A stretch of 64,000 nucleotides of DNA. Source: Eutypella sp. D-1. Lineage: Eukaryota; Ascomycota; Sordariomycetes; Xylariales; Diatrypaceae. This document shows, one piece after another, positions 47,334 to 61,109 of this stretch (the stretch's first letter is position 1; each line of letters opens with the position of its first letter). The position numbers were made by a program, and so were the translations under genes. The stretch lies in assembly GCA_023313575.1 (NCBI GenBank), contig JAJTTP010000016.1, forward strand, positions 248,001 to 312,000, given 5' to 3'. The notes beneath the pieces are model-generated. The model worked only from the letters and a program-made list of their open reading frames with translations. It did no database searches and was not told where the DNA came from.

Positions 47334-49298
47334 ATGGCTAGTAAAGATATCAGAACACAGAACCTAAAGGAGCCCGTGGACGTGGCCCATTACCTATTCA
47401 CCCGGCTTCATCAGCTCGGCATCCGCTCGATTCACGGTTTGCCGGGAGACTTCAACCTCGTTGCCCTGGATTATGTTCCAAAAGTTGGCCTGAAATGGGT
47501 TGGCAACTGTAACGAGCTGAATGCTGGTAAGGAGAGCCCCAAACACTCCAGGAGTGTCACCTTCGCCCGGATATCCCGGAGAGGGTGACGAATCTAAGCA
47601 AACTAGTGTAAGCGCTCACACTTCATGTTTTCTATCACAGGTTATGCTGCGGACGGCTATGCCCGAGTAAAGGGCATGTCAGCGATCGTGACGACGTTCG
47701 GCGTGGGTGAGCTGTCAGCGATCAACGGTTTGGCGGGCGCCTATAGCGAGATGGTGCCGGTTGTGCACATCGTGGGGTGTCCGTCGACCATCTCGCAGCG
47801 GTCGAACATGCTGCTACACCACACGCTGGGCAACGGCGACTTCCAAGTCTTCGCCAACATGAGCGCGAGCGTGTCTTGCGCCGTCGCGCGCCTCGGGGAC
47901 CCTGCCGAGGCCGCAGCCCAGATCGACCACGCCTTGCGCGAGTGCTATCTGCGCAGCCGCCCCGTCTACATTGGTCTACCGACGGACCTCGTCACTAAGA
48001 AGGTCGAGGGTGCCCGCCTGCACGAGCACATCGACCTGACCGAGCCCCCCAACGACGTTGACCGCGAGAACTACGTTGTCGACGTCATCCTGAACTCGCT
48101 GCATGCAGCCAAGAGCCCCGTCGTTCTAGTCGACGCATGCGCTATCCGCCACCGCGCTCTGACCGAGGTTAACGCCCTGTTGGACAAGACGGGTCTGCCA
48201 GTTTTCGTGACGCCGATGGGCAAGTCTGGGGTCGACGAGACGCACCCCAGTTACGGCGGCGTGTACGCGGGCGACGCATCGCAGCCGGCCGTACGCGACG
48301 CCGTCGAAAACTCGGACCTCATTCTTAGCGTAGGGGCGCTTCAGAGCGACTTCAACACCGCCGGTTTTTCGTTCCGGCTGGGCCCTCTGCAAACCATCGA
48401 CCTGCATAGCGACCACTGCGTTGTCCGATACTCCGAGTACCCGGGCGTCAAGATGAGGGGCGTGCTACGCAAGCTGACGGAGCGCATTGACCTCAGCAAG
48501 CTTACGGTCAATCCGCCACCGCCCAATGTGCCTACCGTCGACGACAAGCAGGCGCTTCAAGCCGCCGGTGATGTCATCACCCAGGAGTGGTTCTGGAAGC
48601 GCGTGAACCGCTTTTTCCGCCCTGAGGACATCATCGTTACCGAGACTGGCACTGCAAACTTCGGTATCTGGGACACTCGCTTCCCCGCCCGTGTCACAGC
48701 CCTTAACCAGACCCTGTGGGGCAGCATCGGCTGGGCCGTTGGTGCCACCCAGGGCGCCGCTCTCGCCGCCAAGGACCTCGACGACGGCAAGCAGCGCCGC
48801 CGCACTGTCTTGTTCGAGGGTGACGGCAGCTTCCAGCTCACCGCCCAGGAGGTCAGCACCATGATTCGGCATAATCTAGACGTTATACTGTGAGTTTCAC
48901 TTTCCCTTCTACATAACCTTTTCGTTCTTGGAAGGAAAGGGTTGAAACCCGAAAAAGAAGAAGAGAACTGACATGCCTGAAATCCCAGGTTCGTCATTTG
49001 CAACGATGGCTACACAATCGAACGATACATCCACGGTATGGATGCAGAGTATAACGACGTGGCAACGTGGAAGTACAAGGACCTGGTGGCGGCCTTCGGT
49101 GGGGTCGAGGGCTCCGGGTCCCGTACATACGCCGTCAAGACGCCGGCCGAGCTCTCCCAGCTGCTCGACGATCCTGACTTCAACGCCGCCCGCCCCGGAC
49201 TGCGTTTTGTTGAGGTCTACATGCCCCGCGACGACGCCCCCGCTGCGCTCAAGCTCACCGCTGCCGCCAGCGCCAGGAACAATGCCAAGATGGAGTAA
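47334..49298 (+). CDS. PDC1: pyruvate decarboxylase (thiamine-diphosphate dependent)
   Basis: Three exons, 47334-47526, 47641-48889 and 48989-49298, encode 583 aa, the usual fungal length. It converts pyruvate to acetaldehyde and CO2 in the cytosol, the first step of fermentation. Seen: [14 protein letters not shown] and the catalytic Glu in [16 protein letters not shown] (E61), the active-site His pair in [11 protein letters not shown], a central lobe with VDACAIRH, and the ThDP/Mg motif GDGS (458-461) with N486 in CNDGYT, giving the GDG-X-N spacing of the family. It stands alone; no alcohol dehydrogenase is adjacent. A related indolepyruvate or 2-oxoacid decarboxylase role cannot be excluded from sequence alone. 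Confidence 0.95.
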
Positions 49299-52200
49299 GC
49301 CCGATGGGTTATTGTGGGATGAGGTGAGATGAATGAAAAGATGAAAAGCAGTGCTTATCCTTATCCTACTGTTATGAGACGACGAATCAAGACTTAGTAC
49401 GGTGTTTATTTGCGCTTTCTTTCCTCTGTTTTTTTCCTTTTGTCGAGAATACACAAAACGCTACTCTTAGGAACGGGGGGGTTCGGGATTTCATTTCATA
49501 TTGGGTTGATCCGGGGTCGGTGAGAGAGGAAAAAAGGATGAACAATATCAAAAACGAGAGATATCTTTACATATCTTTAATAAACACTACTCTAATGAAC
49601 TACGCGCCTTACCGTCACAACTATTGTTGTCCGGCTTCGGCTCCCTGACTCCTTATACCCCCGCTCATTCCTTACTGGGCTGCAAGGGCTTATGGGATGC
49701 ACCAGCCACACATATCACCCTTTCCAACCACATTGATATATGCCGAATAAGCAGTTTAGGGCCGTAGCGCATGGTATATATGTGACGTCAATAAGCCAGT
49801 AACGAGACTGGCATCGAGCTAGGAAAGTCTGCACTCGACCGCGAGCTTACTCACGGTTCTCTTTCGTCATTCCCAAGGCCATGCGTACGGCATCTCTTAG
49901 GAGCGAATGAGCCCAGTGTAAGTGAGGTAGACCGTAGATCAGATGGAAATTGGCGGTATGAAGATAAGTAGCTCAAGTACTCAGGCAATTATCTCTTATC
50001 CTGTAAGAGAAAGAGATCTAGCCTCGGATTCCAGATCCCCTGGATGTCTATGCTTCCTCACTCGACACGAAAATTATCATCTTGTCGCCCTCCATCTCAT
50101 CATGCTACCGTGGATACTGCTGTTGTCTAAGTTTAGAAAGAAAAGGAGGCGCATGGATTTCGCATCGTCTTTCGTATTGTTTTGCTTTGGGATAGGTAGA
50201 TATGCGATACGATGCGGTCGGTGATAACTTCGTCTGTGAGCATGAAGAGTTCTAGACCTGGGCTATTTACCACGTCGACTATACGGTCCTATTATTAGAC
50301 TTAAGTGTGTTCGGAGATAAGTGCCGAAGGCTCTATCCATCGACTGGTAGGTAATGTATGGATGTTGATGTGATGTGTGGGTGGTATGCTATGGCAATAG
50401 GGTGCATATTGCATACCTATGTGCGGGGGCGTGTATGGGTAGTTATTGACCGCTGTCTATGGCGTAGCACTTTTCCAGTCTACTATGCGACAGGAGAATC
50501 CGAAATCCCATCGTTGCATATGCTGATTACGCCGAATGTGAAAGGAATTATCAGAGAAGGGGAAGAAAGAATTGTTCGTGTGGGTTACGTTGGGATGCTT
50601 CGACTGCATGATCCGCCAACTAGTCCCAGTATACAACATGCACATCTGTCTGCGCCACAGCCCTGTTGCATATGTAAGTGAGCATATCGAACTTTTCTTC
50701 CCCCGCGGAGAGTTGGTATTTTTCCCAATTTGTACCGATGCAACATCTTATCGGCAGGCTTACCTAGCCTTTCTTTCTTTCTTTTTTTCTTTTGGTGGCT
50801 GGGTAGCACGGCAATGGATGCAGCCTGCATGATAAGCGCTGCATTTCTCCCCGATCCGGTCTCAATATCCGGCACTCCACAGTCGGCCAGATCCGAGAGA
50901 CGGGTCAGTGACGCTTCTCCGGTGTACCATTATGTGCGGTCCTTTACGTCAAAATTTGCGAAGAGACTCCTTTACCGCCTTGCCGCCCTGACTCCTGCGC
51001 TTATCTTGCATACGTCAATATGCGCAATGAGGACTTATGGAAGCACCTCAGTTATTTAGGTAGCATTTCTGTAGAATTTCGCTATATACATGTGTATTTA
51101 ATTCAAGGACTAAATGCACTTAAACGTAATTGCACATATTCGTTAGATCGGGTGCATAGACAACAAGTGTTCGGAGAAAGGGGTTAGCGACCCGAGATAG
51201 GAGAACATCTCACCCGACTACGAGCTTAAAGAGGCAATGGAGCCGGTGGGAAAGGTGAGCATGGTCTCAAATAGACGCCATACATACGACTATACTCACC
51301 TAAATAGACGCGCGTGCGATACCCAGAGCTCCCTTGTCCGACGTAGGGCTAGACCCTCAAATTTCTAAGCACGATGGGCTGAGACAACCCCCCTCCACCA
51401 TCGTTATTTGCGTAAGTGACAACTACGTTGTGGTCCGATGTGGTAAAAAAGCAAACCCCATATGTAACCCACAGGGTCTTCTAAGATATGCACATATATG
51501 GCTGTGCAGAAGAAGGGGGGGAGGGGCGCCTGTGCCGTGGGTAGCGGGAAGAAAGGGCTAATCTTCGGGGAATACATGTACATGACCGTTCGAACATCGC
51601 ATGACACACATCTACGCGTAAAGCGCCATGGCGTACCTTCCCTCCCTAGTATGTACATGTCCACACATATGTCTGATGCCACGTGAGATTCGGGACCGTG
51701 ATGGCTTGCAGCGATATCGTGGGAACAGACGATGGGGCTTGCTCTACCTAGCGGAGGCGCACAAGGGAGCCGGCTAACCTAAGCGGCGAGATATTAGATC
51801 GGTTCCCTCCGACTCGAGACACCCCACAAATGTAATGAAACTGTGGCCTTGGCCACCCGGAATCTAGCAAGGCTGTTCTGATGTACGTATGTCTGGGGTA
51901 AAGTATGGGTGGGTGCTCTACCTTTACCCTCCTTAGTCAATCGTCTCGTCATAACGGCGTTGCTATTCTAGGGACCCGGAAACCCCAATAAGGCATTGTA
52001 TCTGTAGAGTTCGACGCACTACTACGTTATGCAGCCCTGCGATTGTACATTCCTCTTCTTACTATTGAGAGGGCAGAGAAACATAGATATTTGATAAAAT
52101 GAAGATAAGATATCCAAGGACCGTACTTCTGTGAGTTCAGTATGATGGTCACTGCTGGGTACGTGCTAGTTTATCGGAAGGCCCTAAAGCCACGACTCAA

Positions 52201-55200
52201 AGGGCATAGGGCCGTGAATGATTTCGAAATATCGATGTTTCGTTGGCTGCCTCTCGATTCATGAGGCGTTATGATCATGAAGAAGATCCCTGGGCGATAG
52301 CTTTGCATGCAACTATAATTCAAGCCGGAAGTATCCTTGTCGAAGTCCTACGATATGATCGTCATCGGGGCAGAGGGGACTTATTCAAGTTCCTATAACA
52401 ATTAGACCAACTGGACTAAATATAGATCATAACTGAGGTAACCTCTGTTGCCCTACGAGGCGAGCAATTACTAGTGGTTACAGCTACCCATTCGGTATGG
52501 GGTATCTCTGGATCTAAACTCGAACTATTGGGTTGTATTGTGTATGGATAACACGCTCATCATCCATACTCCGAGGCCAATAGCCGGCTATGCTTCCCGC
52601 TGTCATCCCGAAGAGACACTAACACTACCGATTCCGATACGGCCCCCACACCCCTTCAGGTGCCGGACATGGGCGCCTATATGGAGGGGCTTCACACGTA
52701 CTTTGTCAGTAGCATCTTAAGTGCTGTACCTGACGATCAATGCCCGCTTTGAGAAACCTGGTGTAACTATTGGACTTAGCCATGGAGCTATCACGCCGAG
52801 AAAGATGTAGTGAATCGAGGAAGATCTCCCCAGGCTAGACAGGCACCTCGGGCCTATTCTCTAGTCTGCATATTCGTCAGTCCTATCATTTAGGAGACGC
52901 GTATGGGAGAGGATTTGGAGCCCTCACTTTTCGTGGGAGACCCGATGTTAATAAGCTATCCATCTTAACCCGAGGCCCGAGTGGGTTAAGACCGTGATGA
53001 ACACACTAAGATCTGAGACATCTCCGATCCGATTTGGATCAGAGCTCCAACTTGCCTACCTACATATGATAACATCGCACCGCATCTTACCGTGCGTACA
53101 TGGCAAAAAAAAGAGCAACGGGTAGGTATGGATCCGGGGCAGGATGTGCCACACTTCGGGCTCCAATGTTGCGGGATTCACAATTTTTTTTACCCCTTCT
53201 CTCCTTAACCCCTAGAAGAAGTTCGCCTTTATCGATGGACCAAACAGCGGCGTGGCGGGCGAGCGAGCCGCTAGCCATGTATAACATCCTGATTGGCTCG
53301 GCGGGCCAGGGTGGTTCAGCAGCTGTCAAGACACGGGATGACCGCATGCCATACCCGATCGAGCGGACCTGCAGATGGAGAATCGTTGTTCCCGTTTTTC
53401 CATTGCCATAGGACGCACGTCAAATCTCTTCTTTCTTCCCCTTCCCATGTATCCATGTGCCTATGTAATCCACGGCGCGGGCTTGGCCCTCGGGAAACAC
53501 AGCCGTACCGAGGGAAAAGATAGCGCATGGTATGTGGGGGGTGTAACCAACCGCCTGCCTGCCTGGCAGCGAAGAATTTTTTTTATTCTCTATTTTGTCT
53601 TATTTCCCCATCCCCCATCCCCATCCCATCCTCCCCTGGCTGTTAATAGCTAACAACGTCCTCGGAAATCCTAAAGCGAACTAGCACCAAATTACACACA
53701 CTAGAGCACGACCTGCATCCAGGGTCCATTATGAAGGCTATGCAATTATGTCATTACCAAACGGTCAAGTCCGTTCGGTGTGATATAGTTGCGTTTTAAT
53801 TTTTTTCTGGAATTTTGAAATGCTGGTTTTGCGAAAGCAAAGTGTAGTTAATCGAAGATTGAGACAAGAGCGGTGATGTAGTTAGGTTAGTTTTTGCTCC
53901 GTTTCCCGATATAACCTGTCGCAACTACATGCGATGTGATTCAATTGGTATCGCGAGTGGAGACGAGGGGCTGAAATCTCGACCCCGGACCGAGGAGCAA
54001 CCAAAACATGCTTGCCGACCTTGCCTATAACCTATGTATGTACACAACTTCACCCCGATTATGTATGCAGTGTAGAAAGCCGCTTGCCGGTGCCATCCTG
54101 GCATCTTAATACCAAAGCCCTAAGTATTAATGCGGCTGAAGTCAATGTTAACGTCAACGGCTCCACCAGTTATAGTAGTACTTTAATTATTTACCCTACT
54201 GTTCGTTCACGCGCTGTTGAATCCGGAAAACACGTAATACACGGTGTAATTGATAGACGCGAAAATACGTAGAATGGGTACAGAAGCCGAAGGCTGTTAG
54301 CATAAGGTCTCTCCACTAGTTTTAGAATTTAGCGCGATAGGGCAGTAATAGCAAGACGGCTACAGATTTGTAAAACCACCGGTACTTAACGAGCATCAGT
54401 GCTCTGCCATGGCTCGTTAAAATGCCACCAGTTTCCCAGACCAAGCGATGCCATCACTGCGCCTTCAACCAGCCGGCTTAAATCCTTTTGCCGAATGATG
54501 TGAATGATGAAAGGTAATAAGGCCAAGCCTGCCTAACCACGCGGCTGAGAAACTGAGGGCCTCGCAGGCTGGGGTTCTGCTGGGGCTGAGGACGCTAGGG
54601 ACGAGCAAAACCTGGGCTATTGACGATCGTGGCTCCTTGGGTGCCCCATATTTCATGTCATTGTATGTAGTGTATATGTAACAGGAGAACGGATATAGGG
54701 TAAAAAGACCTCTACGCCTGCATAGCAGTGACTGGGCTTGAGCTCACTACCTATGTTAACCGGAAAACCAGATACTACAACCTTCGCTAAATGTGTCAAG
54801 CGACTTGGCATCGTTGTAACGTTGAACTTGTTCTGCATGGCGCTGCGCCAGAGAACGGTTACAGATCTGACTAACTATACATCTCCGTTAGACTCTATAG
54901 CTAGTATGTTCTGGTATAGAAACTAGACCAACCAAGCACCCTGCCCGTGCACATGAAATGCCACGAGGCGAGGTAAGATTTTGCGTATAGTAGATACGCA
55001 GTATAACTGCCAGATTGAGCTAGCAATGCCAACACTTTTAAGTCCCGTTACGGCTAGATCGGCCTTTAAACTCTCGGGTTTAGCCGTCGCTTCGAACCCT
55101 GTATATAAGCTTGTAGTATGAAACATTACGTAGGTATAGAAGGTACGTAGGAGCATTCCTTGCATGATCTACCAAAGTCTATCCATCGGATTTAGAGGTT

Positions 55201-57339
55201 GTAAGTTGCGTGGAAGCGCCATATTCTGTTTATCTAGATAGCGAGGACCCTGAACAAGAAGCCATGTATGTAGTGTACCCATTAAGCGCCCCGAAGATCC
55301 GATGTACATATCGACATGTCTGCTATCCATGGATGCCATTATGATCGGAGTTAAACATTTCGGGATGGCGAATGGTAGTTCAACGACGAATATCGATCAT
55401 ACCCTCCGTGAATTATCTACTAACTATTACATACACGCACAGACACGCGCGCATACATAGCCGCCTTCTCTCGTCATCCCTGCACGTTCGACTCGGCTCG
55501 AGGTAGGTTCTTCAATAGTTAGCTACAAAATGACAGGCCGGGGTATTGAAACCCAAAAAGTCCCATCAATCGGTTATGCCATCCGACCTAAGAGGGAAAC
55601 ATCCAAGCCTCAGATCCGGCACCCCTGCAAAAGATTTCCCTGCCAACACAACCCTGCATACATCGATGCATGTGTGTTTTGTATGTATGTGTGTGAAATG
55701 TCTATGAAGTATGAAGTCTATATTCAATTGACTGGTTCGCCTTCGTCCTAATAATTACATGATATGTTTGACGATAATAGCAAATATACCTCGGGACGTA
55801 ACCTAGATAGACTCAGATCCTAGATTAACTCCGATAGCTAGTGTGCATGTATGTCTCTCATCTACGTAGGTGTTACATATGATCAAGGAAGTACGCGGAG
55901 ATAGGAACTCTTTTGCTCTCTCTCTGACTATAGGGTCCAATATAGGATCGACCTATAGCAGAGATACCTACACCAACAACCAGTAGCAGCAACACTGCAG
56001 CAGCACACCCACACACCCCAATTCCCTCCCCTGCCGGCAAAGAAAGCCGATGTTTTTCTTGGGTTCATACTCTGCGTTGCTAGACCGCCCCGTTGGGTTT
56101 TCTCAAGTTCTCTCCAACGATTCCCCACTAAAAAAACTTCGAAGCCGTCCCATTGGCACGAGTATATGGCAATATCGCGCGCTACGGGCTACTCCGTAAC
56201 CTACCTATCCTATGTACCGGACTGGGACAGAACAAGGGTGTAATTAACTACCTAGACCGAAAAGTCACTACAAGCACAAAGAAGACATCGAATGCGTGGG
56301 TACGTAGTAGTAGTAGTAGTGCATGTTGTATGTACATAAGTATGTACGTACATCCATGGATAGATAGGATGGGCCAGTGTGGCTTGGAGGCACCTGAGGT
56401 GCATAAGTCCCGGATTGGGTAGAGAATAGTCTATAATACTTCGTACCAGGCATCCAGGATACCATGCTTTAGAAGTACCCAGATACCTGTGTGTCCAGTC
56501 GGTTTATTCTTGGCAATTTGACTCTGCCCCCCGGTAATTCCATGTCTAGTGAAGAAAGTACCCACTTTCCATCGTTCTAAGTGCATCGATACACCTCTTA
56601 ACTTTAGGCTCTAAAGAGGTTCTTGGTAGGCTGGTAGGGCCGTCTTGGTCACTAAGTGGTCGTACACTTACACTACGAAGTACATTTCCATTTACACATC
56701 CATGATTTACATCATTGTCAATCCCCAAATCTCTACAAATCTCTACATCTACCTATTCTTTGCGTTTGCTTATTTATCAGGCCTGTCCCTCTTTGATATA
56801 TAAGACTTATCTATCATCTCGACATTTTTCTGGCTCAAATCCTCAAGCAGTTTGTTTTCTTGTCTATCTATATCCAGCTATTGTTATGGTTATGAGAGAA
56901 AACACTTGTTGTATAGCAAGCACATAACCACCAGCTTGGACGGCATCCATACATAAAAAAGACCAAAAAAAAAGAGCATAAGGGTAAACCTGCGACTAGC
57001 CGATGAGGAAGAGCCTCGTCATTATCAATTGGCAGCACCATCCCACGGGTAAACCACGCCGAGTTTCTTTGAAAGATTGAAAGCTGCCACTACCATACAC
57101 CACTCGATCGATTCCTCTGGTTTACTTTGTCTTTCAAGGTTATTCTCACACCAGCTTTACAACCCCACTACGATAGCCTCACCATCATCATCAGAACACC
57201 CAACAACCCGTGTTACCCGTGTTTAAACGACGTCCAGCCCTATCGCTTTGTTTGGCCTCTCTCTCTCTCTCTTTATCTCTCTACTATCGCCGACCGACAA
57301 CAATACCAACTCATAGCCGGTCCCATTTTGTAAATTGCT
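49299..57339. other. 8-kb region without recognisable genes
   Basis: I find no gene with supportable start, splice sites and family resemblance on either strand. Base composition is ordinary, not RIP-like. Frames longer than 80 codons (50358-50681, 53100-53411, 54012-54272) overlap others and look random. Small curiosities are a YDMIVIGAEG peptide near 52350 that resembles a flavoenzyme N-terminus but has stops around it, and poly-T/pyrimidine tracts near 50770 and 57255 (CTCT repeat in the metacaspase leader). Non-coding transcripts cannot be judged by eye. Confidence 0.5.
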
Positions 57340-59582
57340 ATGTCGTACGGCTATCCCGGCGGATACGGTGGTCCACCTCAGCAGCAGTACCCGGGAAATT
57401 ACTACCAACCTCCGTATGTACTATGTAGGACAAAGGAAGTTTATACGAGGTATTCCGACATACTGATCCCACTTCTCATGTAGTCCTCCTCAACAGTACA
57501 ACCATTACGGTCCCCCGGCCGGAGGTCCGCCTCCTCCGAGCCCTTACGGGTACAACCAACCCCCTCCTCCTCCCCAGCCCTATGGCGGCTATAACCAGGT
57601 ACTTTTAACGATCCCTTCTATCTCTCAAGCGCTTTCTTATTCTCAAGAGGTAGAGAGGCAGTCGCTTACTAGAAGAAATAAAATCATATCAGGGCCCTCC
57701 ACCTCCCCAGCAGCAGTATGGCGGCTATAATCAACACCCTCCTCCTCCCAACCATCATAACCGACCTGGTGAGTTCTCACCCGACAACCCCGCGACTGAC
57801 CAATTTCAACCTCTGACTGACATCGTTGAAAAATAAAGGAATCCCCACGGTGAGCTCGAATTCTTACAACCATGGCAACATGCACGCTCCTCCGCCGCCA
57901 CCATCGGGTCCGCAATATTTCGGCCACGGTGCCCCTCAAAATTACTCCTTCAAGTACAGCGCCTGTACCGGTCGAAGGAAAGCCCTGCTTATCGGCATCA
58001 ACTACTTCGGCCAGCGCGGCCAGCTTCGAGGCTGTATCAATGATGTCAGGAACATGTCGACCTACCTCGTCGAGAATTTCAACTACAAGCGCGAAGATAT
58101 GGTCCTTCTCACCGATGACCAGCAAAATCCCATGAGCCAGCCCACGAAGCAGAACATACTGCGGGCTATGCATTGGCTTGTCAAGGACGCGAGACCGAAC
58201 GACTCGCTCTTCTTCCACTACTCCGGTACGTGTTTGCCACCTTTGCTTGGGATGGCGTGGACAATACGCGGTCTCGGGTATCTAATACGAATACAGGTCA
58301 CGGCGGCCAGACCAAGGATCTAGACGGTGACGAGCCTGATGGCTACGACGAAGTTATCTACCCAGTCGATTTCCGCCAGGTCGGTCACATAACGGACGAT
58401 GAGATGCACAGGATTATGGTACGACCGCTCCAGGCAGGAGTCCGTCTGACAGCCATTTTCGATTCGTGCCACTCCGGAACCGCTCTCGATCTTCCTTACA
58501 TCTACTCTACGCAGGGTATCCTCAAGGAACCCAACCTGGCCAAGGAGGCCGGCCAGGGCCTGCTCGGTGTTATCTCTTCCTACCAGCGCGGCGATCTCAG
58601 CGGCGTTGCTGGGAATATCATGGGCTTCTTCAAGAAGGCCACCAACGGCGAAGATGCGCACAACCGGGCTTTGGCCACGAAGACTTCCGCTGCCGACGTC
58701 ATTATGCTTTCCGGAAGCAAGGACGACCAGACCTCGTTCGTATACCCTTTCACGTTTTACTGCCCCTACTACCCATAGGCGTATGGTTCTAAAGTGTCTT
58801 GTCTGGCTTTTCTTTTTCTTTTTCCTTTTTTTTTATCTGTTTTTGCTTTTCTTTTCTTTTTCTGTGGTACACATGGTCGGGTCATGACTTATGATATTTC
58901 TACATGAAACAAAAAACGTGGTTCTGGGAAGATAATAATGCGGGGTTGTTCTGTATGATATGTATGACGGCAGAACGTGGAGTTTTGGGGGCTGGCTTTA
59001 TGATAGGGTCTCATGTACCTAAATGTTTCACTTCTTTCGTTTTTTTTTTTGTTTTGGTTTTCTTCGCACGCTCTAGATCAAAGTACAGCTCCAATGTGGC
59101 TGTGACTTTGATTCTAGAGCGACGGGTTACGTTGGGCTACACACGGCCTACCAACGGGATGCGATCCAGAACCCTTCCCATATCGCAACTTTCTCACGTG
59201 TCTTTTCAAGCCACATCGCATCATTTAACATGTCATTCATTCACTAACTTTCTTGTTCCTTCCCCCGCAGTGCCGACGCGACGATCGCGTCCCAAGCCAC
59301 GGGCGCCATGTCGTGGGCGTTCATCACGGCGCTCAAGAAGCGGCCCCAGCAGAGCTACGTGCAGCTGCTCAACAGCATCCGCGACGAGCTCGAGTCCCGG
59401 TACACCCAGAAGCCCCAGCTCTCGTGCAGTCACCCCCTGAGTAAGTCCCGCCCGCCACCACCATTACCATTATCATTGCCATTGCCATTGCCATCAACTC
59501 TCCACCCCCCAACACTCGCAGACACCCGCAGGATAACTGAACTAGGCACCCTATAGATACCGACCTGCTGTTCGTAATGTAA
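57340..59582 (+). CDS. MCA1: type I metacaspase
   Basis: Seven exons: 57340-57413, 57484-57598, 57693-57768, 57839-58225, 58297-58735, 59271-59440, 59557-59582; 428 aa. An N-terminal Pro/Gln/Tyr-rich prodomain ([15 protein letters not shown], about 120 residues) precedes the caspase-like p20 domain: [21 protein letters not shown], catalytic His in HYSGHGGQ (H219) and catalytic Cys in FDSCHSG (C275). p10 ends with [18 protein letters not shown] and the family-typical terminus NTDLLFVM. Metacaspases are Ca-dependent cysteine proteases cutting after Arg/Lys and act in stress, ageing and proteostasis. The fifth intron is 535 nt and has a weak GTTCGT donor, fixed here by frame and by the conserved DDQTSADAT join. 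Without splicing it, the protein would end at 58779 without the p10 part. Confidence 0.93.
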
Positions 59583-61109
59583 GAAAGGCTGCTTCGTGCT
59601 CGCTCTACCCCTCCTCTTCCTCCCTATCTGTGGAAAAGGGGGGTAAAGGGAGGGTGTCTAGTCAGCAGGCCGGTTCGTTCGCAAAGGAAGAGAAACACGC
59701 AACGCGGCGCGAACGTCGGGGGAGGGAAGGCATCGCTTATTTTGTACATGGGATGAGATGGATGGATGGATGGGAAATGAAATTTGTGAACATAATGAAT
59801 TTACAAGGATTGGAAATAGCGGGTAGGATCGTTCTTTAGGGGAGGGGGAATTGGGTAGTTGGGAGCGAGCAAGGGGTTTGGAGAGGAAGGGAAGGGAAGG
59901 GAAGCGAGGGGGGGAAGGAAAAGGGGTGGTGGGTGGTCAACGTTTTCCGGAACTATTTTACGATGACGATGACGATACAAGCACTTGTCACCACTACCAC
60001 CACTACCATAACCACCACCAACTACAACAAAACAGACAATCAATCGTTTCCAAAAAATAACAAACACAACAACATGCCTCGCCGCCGCCCACCCCTTTTC
60101 GCAGGATTTCCCCCCTCCAGGGCCGGCCAAAGGGGGGGTGGGTTGCTTATTTCAGGTTTTATTTCTTAATTCTTTTGAGACTTGGATGGAGTCTTCTCAT
60201 GGGCTGGGGGGGGAGGTTATCTTGTTTTTGTTGGGGTTTGACCTTTACATCTATCGTCTTTTATCGTACCTCCGTACAGTACAGTACATCATTTAGGTTA
60301 TTTTCAGCAACAACGCACATGCACATGCACGCAGCCTTTAACATACATACGTACTTGAAAGTATCTCTTGGTGTAAACTAAGGGATGGGATGGTATACTG
60401 AATATGAGTGAATACTACTCACTGAGTTATACTCACCAAGCTACCTAGTTAACAAGTTATGAATGGGGACGCACGCGCATCTGGGCTCGATCAGATCCAT
60501 CATCCTACGTTGTTACATAGGGCATCCTTATGAACGCTTGTCATGTGTGACACGGCTATGGGGGGAAAACTGGCTTAACGAATGAAAATGAGTCTTGCAA
60601 TGCTGGTCTCTGCCTTACGAGATGTGATGTTGTGACTTTCTGGTGGTAGTCTTGTGTTCTTAGGGGGGACGGGGGTTGGTGAGTTAAGGCAGTCTCTCTT
60701 TTTTTTTTTGCACAATGTCTGCACGTGTTCATGTTCATGCTCATGCATCCTGCTGTCGGCATCATCACAATACGTGGACGGGCAGTAGGTTGCTAATAAT
60801 ATATATTTTATTTTCCTCGGAACGCCGTTGTGCCCGGACCAAACTCGTGATGAAAGCAGCAGTGAATCATTGATGTAGAAAAGGAAAAAAAGTAGAATGA
60901 ATAAACGACACGACCCAGAATTTGCCCTTTTGTCTCCTTAGGGGGAGGGGTTGGGGATGATGATGACTGGCAAAGGGTCGTCCTTAGGCAGACTCGGACA
61001 ATCCAGGCCAGGTCTGGGGAGAGACAGACATTCGAGGCGGTTACCGGCTCGATGGGATCCCCTCCTTCGTTCGCACGAGTTATATCATATATCGTCGCCC
61101 ACTGCATTA
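59583..61109. other. intergenic region between convergent metacaspase and GAR1
   Basis: No gene seen. G/A-rich runs (59830-59935), ACC/ACT microsatellite-like sequence (59985-60025) and pyrimidine tracts are present. Both neighbouring genes end here. Confidence 0.5.

Noticed and set aside
52340..52380. Flavoenzyme-like YDMIVIGAEG peptide
   Set aside because: Only ten residues, with stops upstream and downstream and no further Rossmann-fold sequence.
53930..54005. tRNA-like CAATTGGTATCGC segment
   Set aside because: It lacks a proper T arm and anticodon arm; the pairing is incidental.
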